Assembly (NCBI GenBank): GCA_964244295.1
Contig: CAXTIG010000004.1
Location: 124,001-188,000 of the forward strand
Origin: JAJAZB01 sp964244295
Lineage (GTDB): Bacteria; Bacteroidota; Bacteroidia; Cytophagales; Spirosomataceae
Length of the DNA: 64,000 bases
Direction: 5' to 3'
How positions within the stretch are numbered: the stretch's first letter is position 1; each line of letters opens with the position of its first letter. Positions 25,372 through 35,873 of the stretch are shown here, piece by piece. The position numbers were made by a program, and so were the translations under genes. Under the pieces are notes generated by a model. It saw only the letters and a program-made list of their open reading frames with translations. It searched no databases and was not told the origin of the DNA.

Positions 25372-26364
25372 ATGAAAACTTTTTCTACCCAGCTTGTTCG
25401 TCGTGTGTACATGACGCTCGCTATCGTTACTGTGCTTTCTTTTGTGCTGTGGGCTTGTCAGAGCAAATTTACAGAGCCAGACGAAAAACTGTCGAGTTCT
25501 ATTTCTGTTGTGAACGGCAGCCTCATGTTTTCAAATGAAGAAGTGTTTAAACAAACGCTTTGGGGTCTTAAGGACAAAAAGATTGATTTAGATACTTGGG
25601 AGAAGCAATTTCCCGGCTTTACTTCCGTTAGGAATGCATATAAAAATTTTATTCATTCTAACGAAAGACTACAGGAGATCCCTGATAGTTATTCAGGATT
25701 CATAACTTTCGTTGGCGATGGTGAAGACAGAGAGGTAAAGAGAACCGTCAGTGACCCTCTATTAGCAACTTTAGTTAGCAAGGATGGTATATTTTACATA
25801 GCTAAAGATGCCTACAGATTTACTTACGAGAAATTTTTCATCGTGAGAAACCAAAACGCTCGCAAACTTAAAGAGGCGGCATCTTTTACTAAGACGAATT
25901 TAGAGCAAGGGATAGAAGTTGTTCCTATTATTCGTAAAACATTTGAAAGTACTACTCGAAATCTTCGAACAAACGAAGAAAGTATAAATTGCCTTCAAAG
26001 CTATTCATATAACGGTTCGAAGAGGCGTTTAGCTGGAGATATTGATTATGGTGTATATTATTTTGGGAGCTTTCTTTACTACACGAATGTAGTTGTGATG
26101 ACCAAGCATCAGAGTCGTGTCCTTGGTGCTTGGTTTACAAACAATATTTCCCAAATATCAGTAAGTGGAAGTATTTATAATGCTACTACTGGTGTTACTG
26201 TTCCTTTCAACGAAACACGCTCCAATGAAGGATATGCAGAAGTAAGTTTCCCGACAACCTGTCAGGGTATAGCTTGTGATGACAGGTACAAAAATATTTC
26301 TACCACCCATTCTGGTAACTGCCAAGATAATCAAACCCGGAGTTGCACTCAGTACTTACCATAA
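25372..26364 (+). CDS. Hypothetical lipoprotein in AT-rich island
   Basis: Predicted 330 residues. The N-terminal signal peptide ends in a lipobox (VLWAC, Cys29), so it is probably a surface or periplasmic lipoprotein. The rest is rich in Lys, Asn, Ser and aromatic residues with no family I recognise. A C-terminal cysteine cluster (CQGIACDD, NCQDNQTRSCTQYLP) could form disulphides. Base and codon use are strikingly AT-rich (AAA, AAT, TTT, ATA) compared with the GC-rich genes on both sides, which suggests recent acquisition. It probably forms a unit with the beta-barrel gene 83 bases downstream, though a hairpin lies between them. Confidence 0.75.
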   Translation: MKTFSTQLVRRVYMTLAIVTVLSFVLWACQSKFTEPDEKLSSSISVVNGSLMFSNEEVFKQTLWGLKDKKIDLDTWEKQFPGFTSVRNAYKNFIHSNERLQEIPDSYSGFITFVGDGEDREVKRTVSDPLLATLVSKDGIFYIAKDAYRFTYEKFFIVRNQNARKLKEAASFTKTNLEQGIEVVPIIRKTFESTTRNLRTNEESINCLQSYSYNGSKRRLAGDIDYGVYYFGSFLYYTNVVVMTKHQSRVLGAWFTNNISQISVSGSIYNATTGVTVPFNETRSNEGYAEVSFPTTCQGIACDDRYKNISTTHSGNCQDNQTRSCTQYLP

Positions 26365-26366
26365 TT

Positions 26367-26416
26367 CTAACTAGTCGGACTAAGCGGCAGGAAAGCCGCT
26401 TAGTCCGACTAGTTAG
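26367..26416. terminator. Perfect hairpin between island genes
   Basis: CTAACTAGTCGGACTAAGCGGC and its exact complement with a 6-base loop, starting 3 bases after the lipoprotein stop. There is no long T tract, so it may attenuate rather than fully terminate. Confidence 0.6.
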
Positions 26417-26446
26417 ATAAGAAACATCGTTAATCATCAACTTACC

Positions 26447-27043
26447 ATGAAAAGCTTCTTTGTTTTTTTTATCATAATAGTTTTTTCTTTGAATAATTGC
26501 TTTGCCCAGACCGATAAGAATATATGGTCAGTTGGTGGAAATTTTTTTTACAATAATCAAAAATTGAGCCTTGTAGACGGCAACCAGATTAAAATAGAAA
26601 CTGTTCCAGAAGTCGGATTATTTGTTGATTATAATGTCTTGCTTGGAATTCGTTTCCCCATTACGAGCGATGTTACAAAATACACCAATGGGTTTTCATC
26701 ACCAGGATCGACCGACCTGATAAAAAAAATCGGCCTGACCTCGACCGGCGTGGCTCCTTTTGTACAATTTTATTTTCTCAGTACCCGAATTAAACCCTTT
26801 ATTAATTTAAGTATTGACTATACGCTTACTAAAACGAAGGCGGAGTATGCTTCTCAAACTCGTTCATTTCAGGGGAAAAACTTAGGGGGTGAAATTGCCG
26901 TTGGGGGCGCGTATTTTATCAATTCATTTATTGCATTTGAGGCGAAAGCAGGTATTCGATATGGTATAGAAATCGGTCGAGAAGATTTGAAAAAAAGTAC
27001 TAAAATCCAATTTGGTATACGCGTCCTTCTGCCTAAAAAATGA
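26447..27043 (+). CDS. Small outer-membrane beta-barrel protein
   Basis: Predicted 198 residues: a signal peptide (SFFVFFIIIVFSLNNCFAQ), then alternating amphipathic strands typical of the 8-stranded outer-membrane beta-barrel/porin-like family (IWSVGGNFFYNNQKL, VGLFVDYNVLLGIRFPI, VAPFVQFYFLSTRIKPFINLSIDYTL, EIAVGGAYFINSFIAFEAKAGIRYGIEI, IQFGIRVLLPKK). The last strand ends close to the terminus as expected for BAM substrates. Base use is AT-rich like the gene before it. No specific role can be assigned. Confidence 0.8.
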   Translation: MKSFFVFFIIIVFSLNNCFAQTDKNIWSVGGNFFYNNQKLSLVDGNQIKIETVPEVGLFVDYNVLLGIRFPITSDVTKYTNGFSSPGSTDLIKKIGLTSTGVAPFVQFYFLSTRIKPFINLSIDYTLTKTKAEYASQTRSFQGKNLGGEIAVGGAYFINSFIAFEAKAGIRYGIEIGREDLKKSTKIQFGIRVLLPKK

Positions 27044-27074
27044 GGTGTTTCTTATATTTTTCAATAATTTTCTA

Positions 27075-27111
27075 AACGTCCCGTTATACAGCGGGGCGTT
27101 CGTTTTTTTAG
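27075..27111 (+). terminator. Rho-independent terminator after the barrel gene
   Basis: AACGTCCCG / CGGGGCGTT stem with an 8-base loop, followed by CGTTTTTTT. Confidence 0.7.
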
Positions 27112-27126
27112 AGAAATTCACTCGGT

Positions 27127-29520
27127 ATGGCTTTTCGTTATTTTTTCTTTGGGGTGCTAACGCTCCTGACCTGCCCACCGCTTGTCATAGGCCAAACACC
27201 CACCCGCGCCACCCTCAGCGGCTACGTCCGCGAGTACGGCAGCGGCGAGTTGCTGCCCGGCGTGAGCGTGTACCTGCCCGCCCTGAAAACCGGTACGACC
27301 ACCAACAAATACGGGTTTTATTCCCTCACGCTGCCCGCCACCGACAGCCTCAGCGTGCAGTTTTCGTTCGTGGGTTACGCCACCGAAACCCGGCGCGAAA
27401 CCCTGACGCAAAACCGGGAGCGCAACGTGGACCTCCGCCCCGAAAGCCAGACCCTGGGCGAGGTGGTGGTGAAGGGCGAAAGCGAACTGAACCGCCCCGT
27501 GAGCGAAACCGTGCAGATGTCGAGCGTGTCGGTGCCGATTGCGCAGATTAAAACCATCCCGGCGTTTTTGGGCGAAAAAGACGTGCTGAAGGTGCTGCAA
27601 CTCATGCCCGGCGTGCAGAAAGGCAGCGAGGGCAACGGCGGCCTGTACGTGCGCGGCGGCGGGCCGGACCAGAACCTGCTCATCCTCGACGACGCCGTGG
27701 TGTACAACGCCTACCACCTGTTCGGGTTTTTCTCGGTCTTCAACGGTGACGCGCTCAAGAGCGTCGAACTCATCAAGGGCGGCTTTCCGGCCCGGTACGG
27801 CGGGCGGCTGTCGTCGGTCATCGACATGCAGATGAAGGAAGGCAACCGCGAGAAGCTCCACGGTGAGGGTGGCATCGGACTGATTTCGAGTCGGCTGACG
27901 CTCGAAGGGCCGTTGCGGAAAAATAAAAGCTCGTTCCTGGTGTCGGGGCGGCGCACGTACATCGACGTGCTGGCCCGGCCTTTTCTGAAGCAGGAAGACG
28001 GCGTGGGCGGCTACTATTTCTACGACCTCAACGCGAAGGTGAACTACGATTTCGGGCAAAAAAACAAGCTTTACCTCAGCGGCTACTTCGGGCGCGACAA
28101 CTTTTATTTCCGGCAAAAAGAAGGCGGCTACGAAAGCAAGGGAGCCATCGGCTGGGGCAACGCCACCAGCACGCTCCGCTGGAATCATTTGTACAACGAG
28201 CGACTTTTTGGTAACGTCTCCCTGATTTTCAGCAACTACCAGTTCCTGACCACCAGCCAGGACAAAGACCCGGTGGACGAGTTCAACCTGCGTTACTCCT
28301 CCGGCATCCGCGACTGGGGCCTCAAGGCCGACTTCGATTTTCTGCCCTCGCCCAACCACAGCATCAAGTTTGGCGGGGCCGTGACCACCCACCGCTTCAC
28401 GCCCAGCGCCGTGGTGCTCAACGACACCGAAAACAACGAATTCCGCCGGAGCGTCCGGCCCATCGACGCCCTCGAAACGGGCCTATACGCCGAAGACACC
28501 TGGCGGCCCTTCGCCCCGTTGCGCGTCAACGCGGGGCTGCGGATGAGTGTTTTTTCTACGGAAGGAAAAGCGTATTTCAACCCCGAACCGCGTTTGGCCG
28601 CCGCGTATACCTTTCCCGGCAACCTGGCCCTCAAAGCCAGTTACGCCCGGATGAACCAGTTCGTTCACCTGCTCAGCAACTCCGGCGCGGGCCTGCCCAC
28701 CGATTTGTGGGTGCCCAGCACCGACCGCCTCAAACCCCAACGCTCCTGGCAAGCGGCGCTGGGCCTGGCCAAAGATTTACCCCGGCAGGCCCTGGCCGTC
28801 ACGCTCGAAGGGTACTACAAGCAAATGCACAACATCGTCTCCCTGCGCGAAGGGGCTTCTTTTTTGCTCGACAACGGCATCGAAGACGCCGCCGGAACCG
28901 CCGAGGAGAATGCCCGGCAGCGCTCCTGGGAAGACAACGTGGCCCAGGGCCGGGGCTGGAGTTACGGGGCCGAATTGCTCGTGCAGCGCAAAACCGGGCG
29001 GCTCACCGGCTGGGTGGGTTACACGCTCTCCTGGATACCGCAGCAGTTCGCCGACCTCAACGGGGGCCGACAATTCTGGGCCAAGTACGACCGCCGCCAC
29101 GACGCTTCGGTGGTGGCCATGTACAAAGCCAGCCCCCGCGTGACGCTCTCGGCCACCTGGGTGTACGGCACCGGCAACGCGCTCAACCTGCCCCGCGCTA
29201 CCTACCCGGCTACACCCAACCGGGTGGGGCAGCGCCCCGGCGAGCAGTTTTTCGGAGGCACCGTGTACGACTACGGCGAGCGCAACAGCTTCCGGGCCGC
29301 GCCCTACCACCGCCTCGACCTGGGCATTCAACTCCACGCCCGCAAGCGGCGCTACGAAAAATGGTGGGAATTCAGCGTCTACAACGCCTACGGGCGGAAA
29401 AACCCGTTTTTCTACGACATCCAATCGCAGTATTCCGGCAACGGACAATCCAACAACCGACTTATTCAGTATTCCATCTTTGGATTCATTCCCGCGTTTA
29501 GTTACAACTTCAAGTTTTGA
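27127..29520 (+). CDS. TonB-dependent receptor with carboxypeptidase-like N-terminal domain
   Basis: Predicted 797 residues. After the signal peptide (cleavage near VIGQ) comes a carboxypeptidase-regulatory-like domain (ATLSGYVREYGSGELLPGVSVYLP, YGFYSLTLP, FSFVGY), then a plug domain (VLKVLQLMPGVQKGSEGNGGLYVRGGGPDQNLLILDDAVVYN, LIKGGFPARYGGRLSSVIDMQMKEG) and a 22-strand barrel ending in FIPAFSYNFKF. It imports an unidentified substrate across the outer membrane using TonB energy. The next gene, 2 bases on, encodes a DUF4249 lipoprotein, which commonly pairs with this receptor class as SusD-like accessory. It is not a SusC (no SusD neighbour and no long N-terminal extension). Confidence 0.94.
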   Translation: MAFRYFFFGVLTLLTCPPLVIGQTPTRATLSGYVREYGSGELLPGVSVYLPALKTGTTTNKYGFYSLTLPATDSLSVQFSFVGYATETRRETLTQNRERNVDLRPESQTLGEVVVKGESELNRPVSETVQMSSVSVPIAQIKTIPAFLGEKDVLKVLQLMPGVQKGSEGNGGLYVRGGGPDQNLLILDDAVVYNAYHLFGFFSVFNGDALKSVELIKGGFPARYGGRLSSVIDMQMKEGNREKLHGEGGIGLISSRLTLEGPLRKNKSSFLVSGRRTYIDVLARPFLKQEDGVGGYYFYDLNAKVNYDFGQKNKLYLSGYFGRDNFYFRQKEGGYESKGAIGWGNATSTLRWNHLYNERLFGNVSLIFSNYQFLTTSQDKDPVDEFNLRYSSGIRDWGLKADFDFLPSPNHSIKFGGAVTTHRFTPSAVVLNDTENNEFRRSVRPIDALETGLYAEDTWRPFAPLRVNAGLRMSVFSTEGKAYFNPEPRLAAAYTFPGNLALKASYARMNQFVHLLSNSGAGLPTDLWVPSTDRLKPQRSWQAALGLAKDLPRQALAVTLEGYYKQMHNIVSLREGASFLLDNGIEDAAGTAEENARQRSWEDNVAQGRGWSYGAELLVQRKTGRLTGWVGYTLSWIPQQFADLNGGRQFWAKYDRRHDASVVAMYKASPRVTLSATWVYGTGNALNLPRATYPATPNRVGQRPGEQFFGGTVYDYGERNSFRAAPYHRLDLGIQLHARKRRYEKWWEFSVYNAYGRKNPFFYDIQSQYSGNGQSNNRLIQYSIFGFIPAFSYNFKF

Positions 29521-29522
29521 CC

Positions 29523-30404
29523 ATGAAAAACCTGTTGGTTGCCCTCGCCGTCCTCGGTTTGCTGGCCTGCGATACCGACGTGACTCAGGACTATACGATT
29601 CCCTACACCGAGCGGTTGGTGCTGGAGTCGTTCATCAGTCCGCAGGACACGCTCATTGAAGTACGGGTGATGAAAACGGCCCCTTCCATCGGGAAAATCG
29701 ACCAAACCGACGTCAACAGCCGCATTCTGCCTGACGCCCGCGTGGAACTGAGCAACGGCAACCGCACGGTCACGTTGCCGTTTGCTACCCTTCCCATCCG
29801 CCAGCCCAACGGTCTGCCTTCGGTAAACGGATATTTTCTCGACGCCCGGCAGTTCCCCATTGAGGCGGGCCAAACCTACACGCTACGAGTCAGCACCCCC
29901 GCCGGGCTGCGCGCTGAGGCCCGCTGCACCGTACCCGCTCAAAACCTGACTCCTGCTCAGGTGGAATTCACCCAGGACACCCTCTTGGTGGACGGACGCG
30001 AACGCCCCACGTTTTCACTGCGGGTGCGCGACCAGCCCGGTCAGCCCAACTACTACGCCCTGACAGGCTGGCGTACGCAGGTGTTTCAGAGCAACCCCCG
30101 CAACACCTTTCGTTACGGCTTCTTAGCCAATTACCTTACCGACGCAGGCCGCGACGGGGAATGGCTCAACGCGGGGCGGTACACGATTTACCGCGATTCT
30201 TCCCCCTCAACCTCGCCGGAAACCTTCGAGTTATACCTGGCTACCACCGACGCCGCCTACTACGAGTATTACACCACCGTCGAGAAACAACGGGATGCGC
30301 AGGGCAACCCCTTCGCTGAGCCGCAGCCGGTGTATTCCAACGTGTCGGGGGGGCTGGGCGTGTTTGCGGGCTACCAGTGGGTAAAGCTGCCGTATAGCCC
30401 GTAG
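29523..30404 (+). CDS. DUF4249 lipoprotein, partner of the TonB receptor
   Basis: Predicted 293 residues from the ATG at 29523 (MKNLLVALAVLGLLACDTD, lipobox LLAC). The pattern YTERLVLESFISPQDTLIEVRVMKTAPS, ARVELSNGNRTVTLPF, YTLRVSTPAGLRAEARCTVP and the C-terminal NVSGGLGVFAGYQWVKL is that of the DUF4249 family found next to TonB receptors in Bacteroidota. It begins 2 bases after the receptor stop, so the two form an operon. Probably an outer-membrane surface lipoprotein assisting uptake. Confidence 0.9.
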   Translation: MKNLLVALAVLGLLACDTDVTQDYTIPYTERLVLESFISPQDTLIEVRVMKTAPSIGKIDQTDVNSRILPDARVELSNGNRTVTLPFATLPIRQPNGLPSVNGYFLDARQFPIEAGQTYTLRVSTPAGLRAEARCTVPAQNLTPAQVEFTQDTLLVDGRERPTFSLRVRDQPGQPNYYALTGWRTQVFQSNPRNTFRYGFLANYLTDAGRDGEWLNAGRYTIYRDSSPSTSPETFELYLATTDAAYYEYYTTVEKQRDAQGNPFAEPQPVYSNVSGGLGVFAGYQWVKLPYSP

Positions 30405-30461
30405 CCCCGGCCCTTATCCATTAAGCTTTTGTTACCCCTTTCCAAACCCCAACTTTTCCCG

Positions 30462-30469
30462 TACCTTCG
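30462..30469 (+). promoter_or_regulatory. Possible -7 element for guaB
   Basis: TACCTTCG resembles TAnnTTTG with one mismatch, 39 bases before the guaB ATG. A -33 match is poor (TTTCC). Confidence 0.3.
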
Positions 30470-30508
30470 TCCGGCAAATAACCACTTCACCCCCCTCTGG
30501 TATTTGCC

Positions 30509-31978
<1,470 letters not shown>

Positions 31979-31997
31979 GGGAAGTAGAAATTTGGGA

Positions 31998-32030
31998 ACC
32001 GCTCACTTCAAAAGTGAGCGGTTTGTTTTT
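31998..32030 (+). terminator. Rho-independent terminator of guaB
   Basis: AACCGCTCAC / GTGAGCGGTT stem with a 7-base loop followed by TGTTTTT. Confidence 0.85.
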
Positions 32031-32040
32031 AGCCTAATCC

Positions 32041-32136
32041 TGTCATCCAGAGCGCAGCGAAGGACCTTTCGCCCCTGACCTGTGAACTGGTTGAAAGACC
32101 ACCGCGAAAGGTCCTTCGCTGCGCTCTGGATGACAG
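32041..32136. repeat. Family 5 hairpin repeat (GTCATCCAGAGCGCAGCGAAGG type), copy a
   Basis: Perfect 31-base arms TGTCATCCAGAGCGCAGCGA AGGACCTTTCG with the complement, and a loop of about 33 bases. The same arms recur at 51450-51545 with a different but related loop. Confidence 0.92.
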
Positions 32137-32186
32137 TCTGGAATTTTATCATAAAAACCGGTGGGCTGACTCTTTAAATTCACCCC

Positions 32187-32687
32187 ATGAAAAACCCCGG
32201 CCTCCTCTTTTCCTGTTTCCTATTTCTCACCTCCTGCCTCTCCCTCCACCCCACCTTCGCCCAACGCATGGAAACCTCCCCGATGACCACCGTGGCCCTG
32301 CGACTGGGGCCGGGTCAGGATTTAAAAACCGAGTTGGAGGCCTTCGTCAAACGCAACAACCTCGCCGCCGTGAGCGTGCTCACCTGCGTGGGCAGCCTTA
32401 CGAAAGTGCCCCTGCGCTACGCCAACCAGGAAACCTACGAGGTGTTGACGGGCCATTTTGAAATCATCACGCTGACGGGAATGCTCTCGGCCCAGTCCGG
32501 CTCGCACCTGCACCTGGCCGTGTCCGACAGCACGGGGCGCACGGTGGGCGGGCACTTCGGCGAGGGGTCGGCGGTGTACACCACGGCGGAAATCCTGCTG
32601 GGGATTCTGCCCGCTTACCGGTTTACGCGGGAACTGGACCCGAAATCGGGGTACCGGGAGTTGGTGATTCAGAAGAAATCGCGGTGA
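32187..32687 (+). CDS. Exported PPC/DUF296-domain protein
   Basis: Predicted 166 residues. A signal peptide or lipoprotein signal (LLFSCFLFLTSCLSLHPTFAQ) precedes a full PPC (DUF296) domain: VALRLGPGQDLKTELEAFVKRNNLAAVSVLTCVGSLTKVPLRYAN, YEVLTGHFEIITLTGMLS, GSHLHLAVSDSTGRTVGGHFGEGSAVYTTAEILLG. PPC domains in bacteria are usually called DNA-binding by analogy with plant AT-hook proteins, but this one has no DNA-binding segment and appears exported. Its conserved histidines (GSHLHL, GGHFGEG) suggest a metal site instead. Confidence 0.85.
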   Translation: MKNPGLLFSCFLFLTSCLSLHPTFAQRMETSPMTTVALRLGPGQDLKTELEAFVKRNNLAAVSVLTCVGSLTKVPLRYANQETYEVLTGHFEIITLTGMLSAQSGSHLHLAVSDSTGRTVGGHFGEGSAVYTTAEILLGILPAYRFTRELDPKSGYRELVIQKKSR

Positions 32688-32706
32688 CCTCGGTGAAAAA
32701 CAAAAA

Positions 32707-32735
32707 CCCCGCGAGAGTTCTAAACTCTCGCGGGG
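32707..32735. terminator. Bidirectional terminator between DUF296 gene and rpmE2
   Basis: CCCCGCGAGAGTT / AACTCTCGCGGGG, 13-base perfect stem with a 3-base loop, flanked by A on the left, between convergent genes. Confidence 0.8.
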
Positions 32736-32757
32736 CTGAGGCCGAAACCCGAAGACC

Positions 32758-33003
32758 TTACTTCTTCTGCGCGTAGCGCTTGTTGAACTTGTCCACGCGG
32801 CCTGCCGTGTCGAGCAACACGTTTTTGCCGGTGTAGAAGGGGTGCGATTGGGAGCTAACCTCCACCTTGACGACGGGGTAGGTTTTGCCTTCAAATTCGA
32901 CGGTTTCGCGCGTCTGTACCGTCGAACGGGTCACGAACTTGTAGTCGGACGACAGGTCCCAGAACACCACGTCCCGGTACTCGGGATGAATGCCGCTTTT
33001 CAT
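32758..33003 (-). CDS. rpmE2: 50S ribosomal protein L31 type B
   Basis: Predicted 81 residues matching type B L31: MKSGIHPEYRDVVFWDLSSDYKF, VEVSSQSHPFYTGKNVLLDTAGRVDKFNKRYAQKK. The zinc-binding cysteines of type A L31 are absent, as expected of the zinc-independent form. A well-formed promoter lies at 33048-33078. Confidence 0.97.
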   Translation of the reverse strand: MKSGIHPEYRDVVFWDLSSDYKFVTRSTVQTRETVEFEGKTYPVVKVEVSSQSHPFYTGKNVLLDTAGRVDKFNKRYAQKK

Positions 33004-33047
33004 GGTTGTTTATCGGATTGGAAATGAGTTGCTTAAGAAACGGGCTG

Positions 33048-33078
33048 CAAAGATAGGCCGTTTTTTTAGTTCAGCCAA
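33048..33078 (-). promoter_or_regulatory. Bacteroidota-type promoter of rpmE2
   Basis: On the minus strand: TTG (33078-33076), 20-base spacer, TATCTTTG (33055-33048), an exact TAnnTTTG -7 box. Predicted start of transcription is about 40 bases before the L31 ATG. The rest of the 380-base divergent space 33004-33382 holds the nrdA upstream region, where I see no clear promoter. Confidence 0.65.
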
Positions 33079-33382
33079 GCGATTCGCGGGCTTTGTGTCC
33101 AATGAAAATTTGGCCCAAAATCGGGCTATATTTTTTGCCAAAATTTTTTCGGGAATCGTCCTTTTCGCTCGTTTCCTAAGCGGTTGGGTCTGACCTTTTT
33201 CCCGAATCGAGGCTTTAGATTTTTCCCAGAATGCCCGTTCGGGAGCGCCTGCGGGTCGAACCTTCGCCGCCGCCGAGGGGTTGACCCGAAGGAGAATTTA
33301 ACACTAACTTAACATCCGAAAACCCGCTGTTGAACGATTTTTTCAACCCTATCTCCCTCAAACGCTCAACTCCATCTTGCTT

Positions 33383-35857
33383 ATGTACGTCATCAAACGC
33401 GACGGTCGGCGGGAATCCGTGAAATTTGATAAAATCACGGCCCGCATCGAAAAACTCTGCTACGGCCTCGACCCCACCTTCGTCCAGCCCGTGGAAGTAG
33501 CCATGAAAGTGGTCGCCGGCATCTACGACGGCGTCAGCACCGCCGAACTCGACAACCTGGCCGCCGAAACGGCCGCGTCGATGACCACCCGCCACCCCGA
33601 TTACGCCATTCTGGCGGCGCGGGTGGCCGTTTCCAACCTTCATAAAAATACCCAGAAGTCGTTTTCGGGCACCATCAAGCGCCTCTACACCTACGTAGAC
33701 CCGAAAACCGGCGAGAACGCCTCGCTGATTGCGAAGGAAGTGTACAACGCGGTGAAAAAACACGCCGCCCTGCTCGATTCGAGCATCATTTACGACCGCG
33801 ACTACGGCTACGACTATTTTGGCTACAAAACCCTGGAGAAGTCGTACCTGCTGAAACTGGACGGCAAAATTGCCGAGCGGCCCCAGCATATGCTCATGCG
33901 CGTGGCCGTGGGCATTCACCACACCAACATCGAGGCGGCCGTCGAAACCTACAATTTGCTCAGCGAAAAGTGGTTTACCCACGCCACGCCCACGCTGTTC
34001 AACGCCGGTACGCCCAAGCCGCAGATGTCGAGTTGCTTTTTGCTCACGATGAAAAGCGACAGCATCGAGGGCATTTACGACACGCTCAAGCAAACGGCCA
34101 AAATCTCGCAGTCGGCGGGGGGAATCGGGTTGAGCATCCACAACATCCGGGCGACGGGTACCTACATCAAAGGCACCAACGGCACGAGCAACGGCATCAT
34201 CCCGATGTTGAAGGTGTTTAACGACACCGCCCGCTACGTGGACCAGGGCGGCGGCAAGCGCAAAGGCTCGTTTGCCGTGTACATCGAACCCTGGCACGCC
34301 GATATTTTCGATTTCCTGCACCTGAAGCGCAACCATGGCAAGGAAGAAAACCGCGCCCGCGATTTGTTCTACGCCCTCTGGATTCCGGATTTGTTCATGA
34401 AACGCGTCGAAGACAACGACGTCTGGACGCTGATGTGCCCCCACGAATGCCCCGGCCTGGCCGATTGCCACGGCGAGGAATTCGAGGCGCTGTACACGAA
34501 GTACGAGCGCGAAGGCAAGGGCCGCAAAACGGTGAAGGCGCAGGATTTGTGGTTCGAGGTGCTCGAATCGCAGACCGAGACCGGCACGCCGTATATGCTT
34601 TTCAAAGACGCCGCCAACAAGAAATCGAACCAGCAGAACCTCGGCACCATCAAGTCGTCGAACCTCTGCACGGAAATCATCGAGTATACCGCCGAAGACG
34701 AAGTGGCCGTGTGTAACCTCGCCTCGCTGGCGCTGCCCAAGTTTATCGAGAAAAACGAGCGCGGCTTCCTGGCTTTCAACCACGAAAAACTCGCTGAGGT
34801 GACGCGGGTGGCGACGAAGAACCTCAACAAAATCATCGACCTCAACTACTACCCCGTGGAGGAGGCTCGCCGCTCGAACATGCGCCACCGGCCCATCGGC
34901 CTCGGCGTGCAGGGTTTGGCCGATGCCTTCGTGATGCTGCGGATGCCCTTCGAGAGCGACGAAGCCCGGCAGTTGAACATCGATATTTTCGAGACCATCT
35001 ACTTCGCCGCGATGACGGCCTCGATGGAGGAAGCCAAAAAACACGGCGCGTACGAAACCTTCAAAGGCTCGCCGCTCTCGCAGGGCAAGTTCCAGTTCGA
35101 CCTCTGGGGCGTGAAGCCGGAGTCGGGGCGGTATGATTGGGAAAATCTGCGTCAGCAGGTGGTGAAGCACGGCGCGCGCAACTCGCTGCTGCTGGCCCCG
35201 ATGCCGACGGCCTCGACGAGCCAGATTCTGGGCAACAACGAGTGCTTCGAGCCGTTCACCTCCAACATTTACGTGCGCCGGGTGCTGTCGGGCGAGTTTG
35301 TGGTGGTGAACAAGTACCTGCTCAAAGACCTCGTGAAGCTGAACTTGTGGAACGACGGGATGAAAAACAAACTCATCGCCCACAACGGCTCGGTGCAGGC
35401 CATCACCGAAATCCCCGCCCACATCCGCGAACTGTACAAAACGGTGTGGGAAATCAAGCAAAAGACCATCATCGACATGGCCGCCGACCGGGGCGCGTAC
35501 ATCTGCCAGAGCCAGTCGCTGAACATCCACATTCAGGACCCCAACTTTGGCAAGCTCACCTCCATGCACTTCTACGCCTGGAAAAAGGGCCTCAAAACGG
35601 GCATGTACTACCTGCGCACCAAAGCCGCCGCCGACGCCATCAAGTTTACGGTGGAGCCGCAGGCCGAAACCCTCCTGCAACCCGTGGTGGACGAAGCCGT
35701 GGCCGAGAAGGAAATGAACTACCTCGCCACCCCCCAGGCCCAGGCCGCCCTCGCCTCCGAATCGCCCGCCCAAACCTGGGTCGAAGAAGACCAGAAGTGG
35801 CAGGACCTGAGCTGCTCGCTGGATGACCCGGAAGGGTGTGAGGCGTGTGGGTCGTGA
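33383..35857 (+). CDS. nrdA: Ribonucleoside-diphosphate reductase class I, alpha subunit
   Basis: Predicted 824 residues. N-terminal ATP-cone (MYVIKRDGRRESVKFDKITARIEKL, residues 1-95), then the catalytic barrel with SSCFLLTMKSDSIEGIYDTL (active-site Cys), GGIGLSIHNIRATG, the NLCTEIIEY radical-transfer/catalytic block (N, C, E) and PTASTSQILGNNECFEP. The C-terminal tail CEACGS carries the redox-active Cys pair that is re-reduced by thioredoxin. The ATG at 33383 is preferred to the upstream TTG in frame. It needs NrdB, but no beta-subunit gene is adjacent. A terminator follows at 35874. Confidence 0.97.
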   Translation: MYVIKRDGRRESVKFDKITARIEKLCYGLDPTFVQPVEVAMKVVAGIYDGVSTAELDNLAAETAASMTTRHPDYAILAARVAVSNLHKNTQKSFSGTIKRLYTYVDPKTGENASLIAKEVYNAVKKHAALLDSSIIYDRDYGYDYFGYKTLEKSYLLKLDGKIAERPQHMLMRVAVGIHHTNIEAAVETYNLLSEKWFTHATPTLFNAGTPKPQMSSCFLLTMKSDSIEGIYDTLKQTAKISQSAGGIGLSIHNIRATGTYIKGTNGTSNGIIPMLKVFNDTARYVDQGGGKRKGSFAVYIEPWHADIFDFLHLKRNHGKEENRARDLFYALWIPDLFMKRVEDNDVWTLMCPHECPGLADCHGEEFEALYTKYEREGKGRKTVKAQDLWFEVLESQTETGTPYMLFKDAANKKSNQQNLGTIKSSNLCTEIIEYTAEDEVAVCNLASLALPKFIEKNERGFLAFNHEKLAEVTRVATKNLNKIIDLNYYPVEEARRSNMRHRPIGLGVQGLADAFVMLRMPFESDEARQLNIDIFETIYFAAMTASMEEAKKHGAYETFKGSPLSQGKFQFDLWGVKPESGRYDWENLRQQVVKHGARNSLLLAPMPTASTSQILGNNECFEPFTSNIYVRRVLSGEFVVVNKYLLKDLVKLNLWNDGMKNKLIAHNGSVQAITEIPAHIRELYKTVWEIKQKTIIDMAADRGAYICQSQSLNIHIQDPNFGKLTSMHFYAWKKGLKTGMYYLRTKAAADAIKFTVEPQAETLLQPVVDEAVAEKEMNYLATPQAQAALASESPAQTWVEEDQKWQDLSCSLDDPEGCEACGS

Positions 35858-35873
35858 GAAAACCGAATGGATG

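Noticed and set aside
27157..28392. 411-codon minus-strand frame opposite the TonB receptor
   Set aside because: Antisense shadow; codon pattern and domains support only the plus strand.
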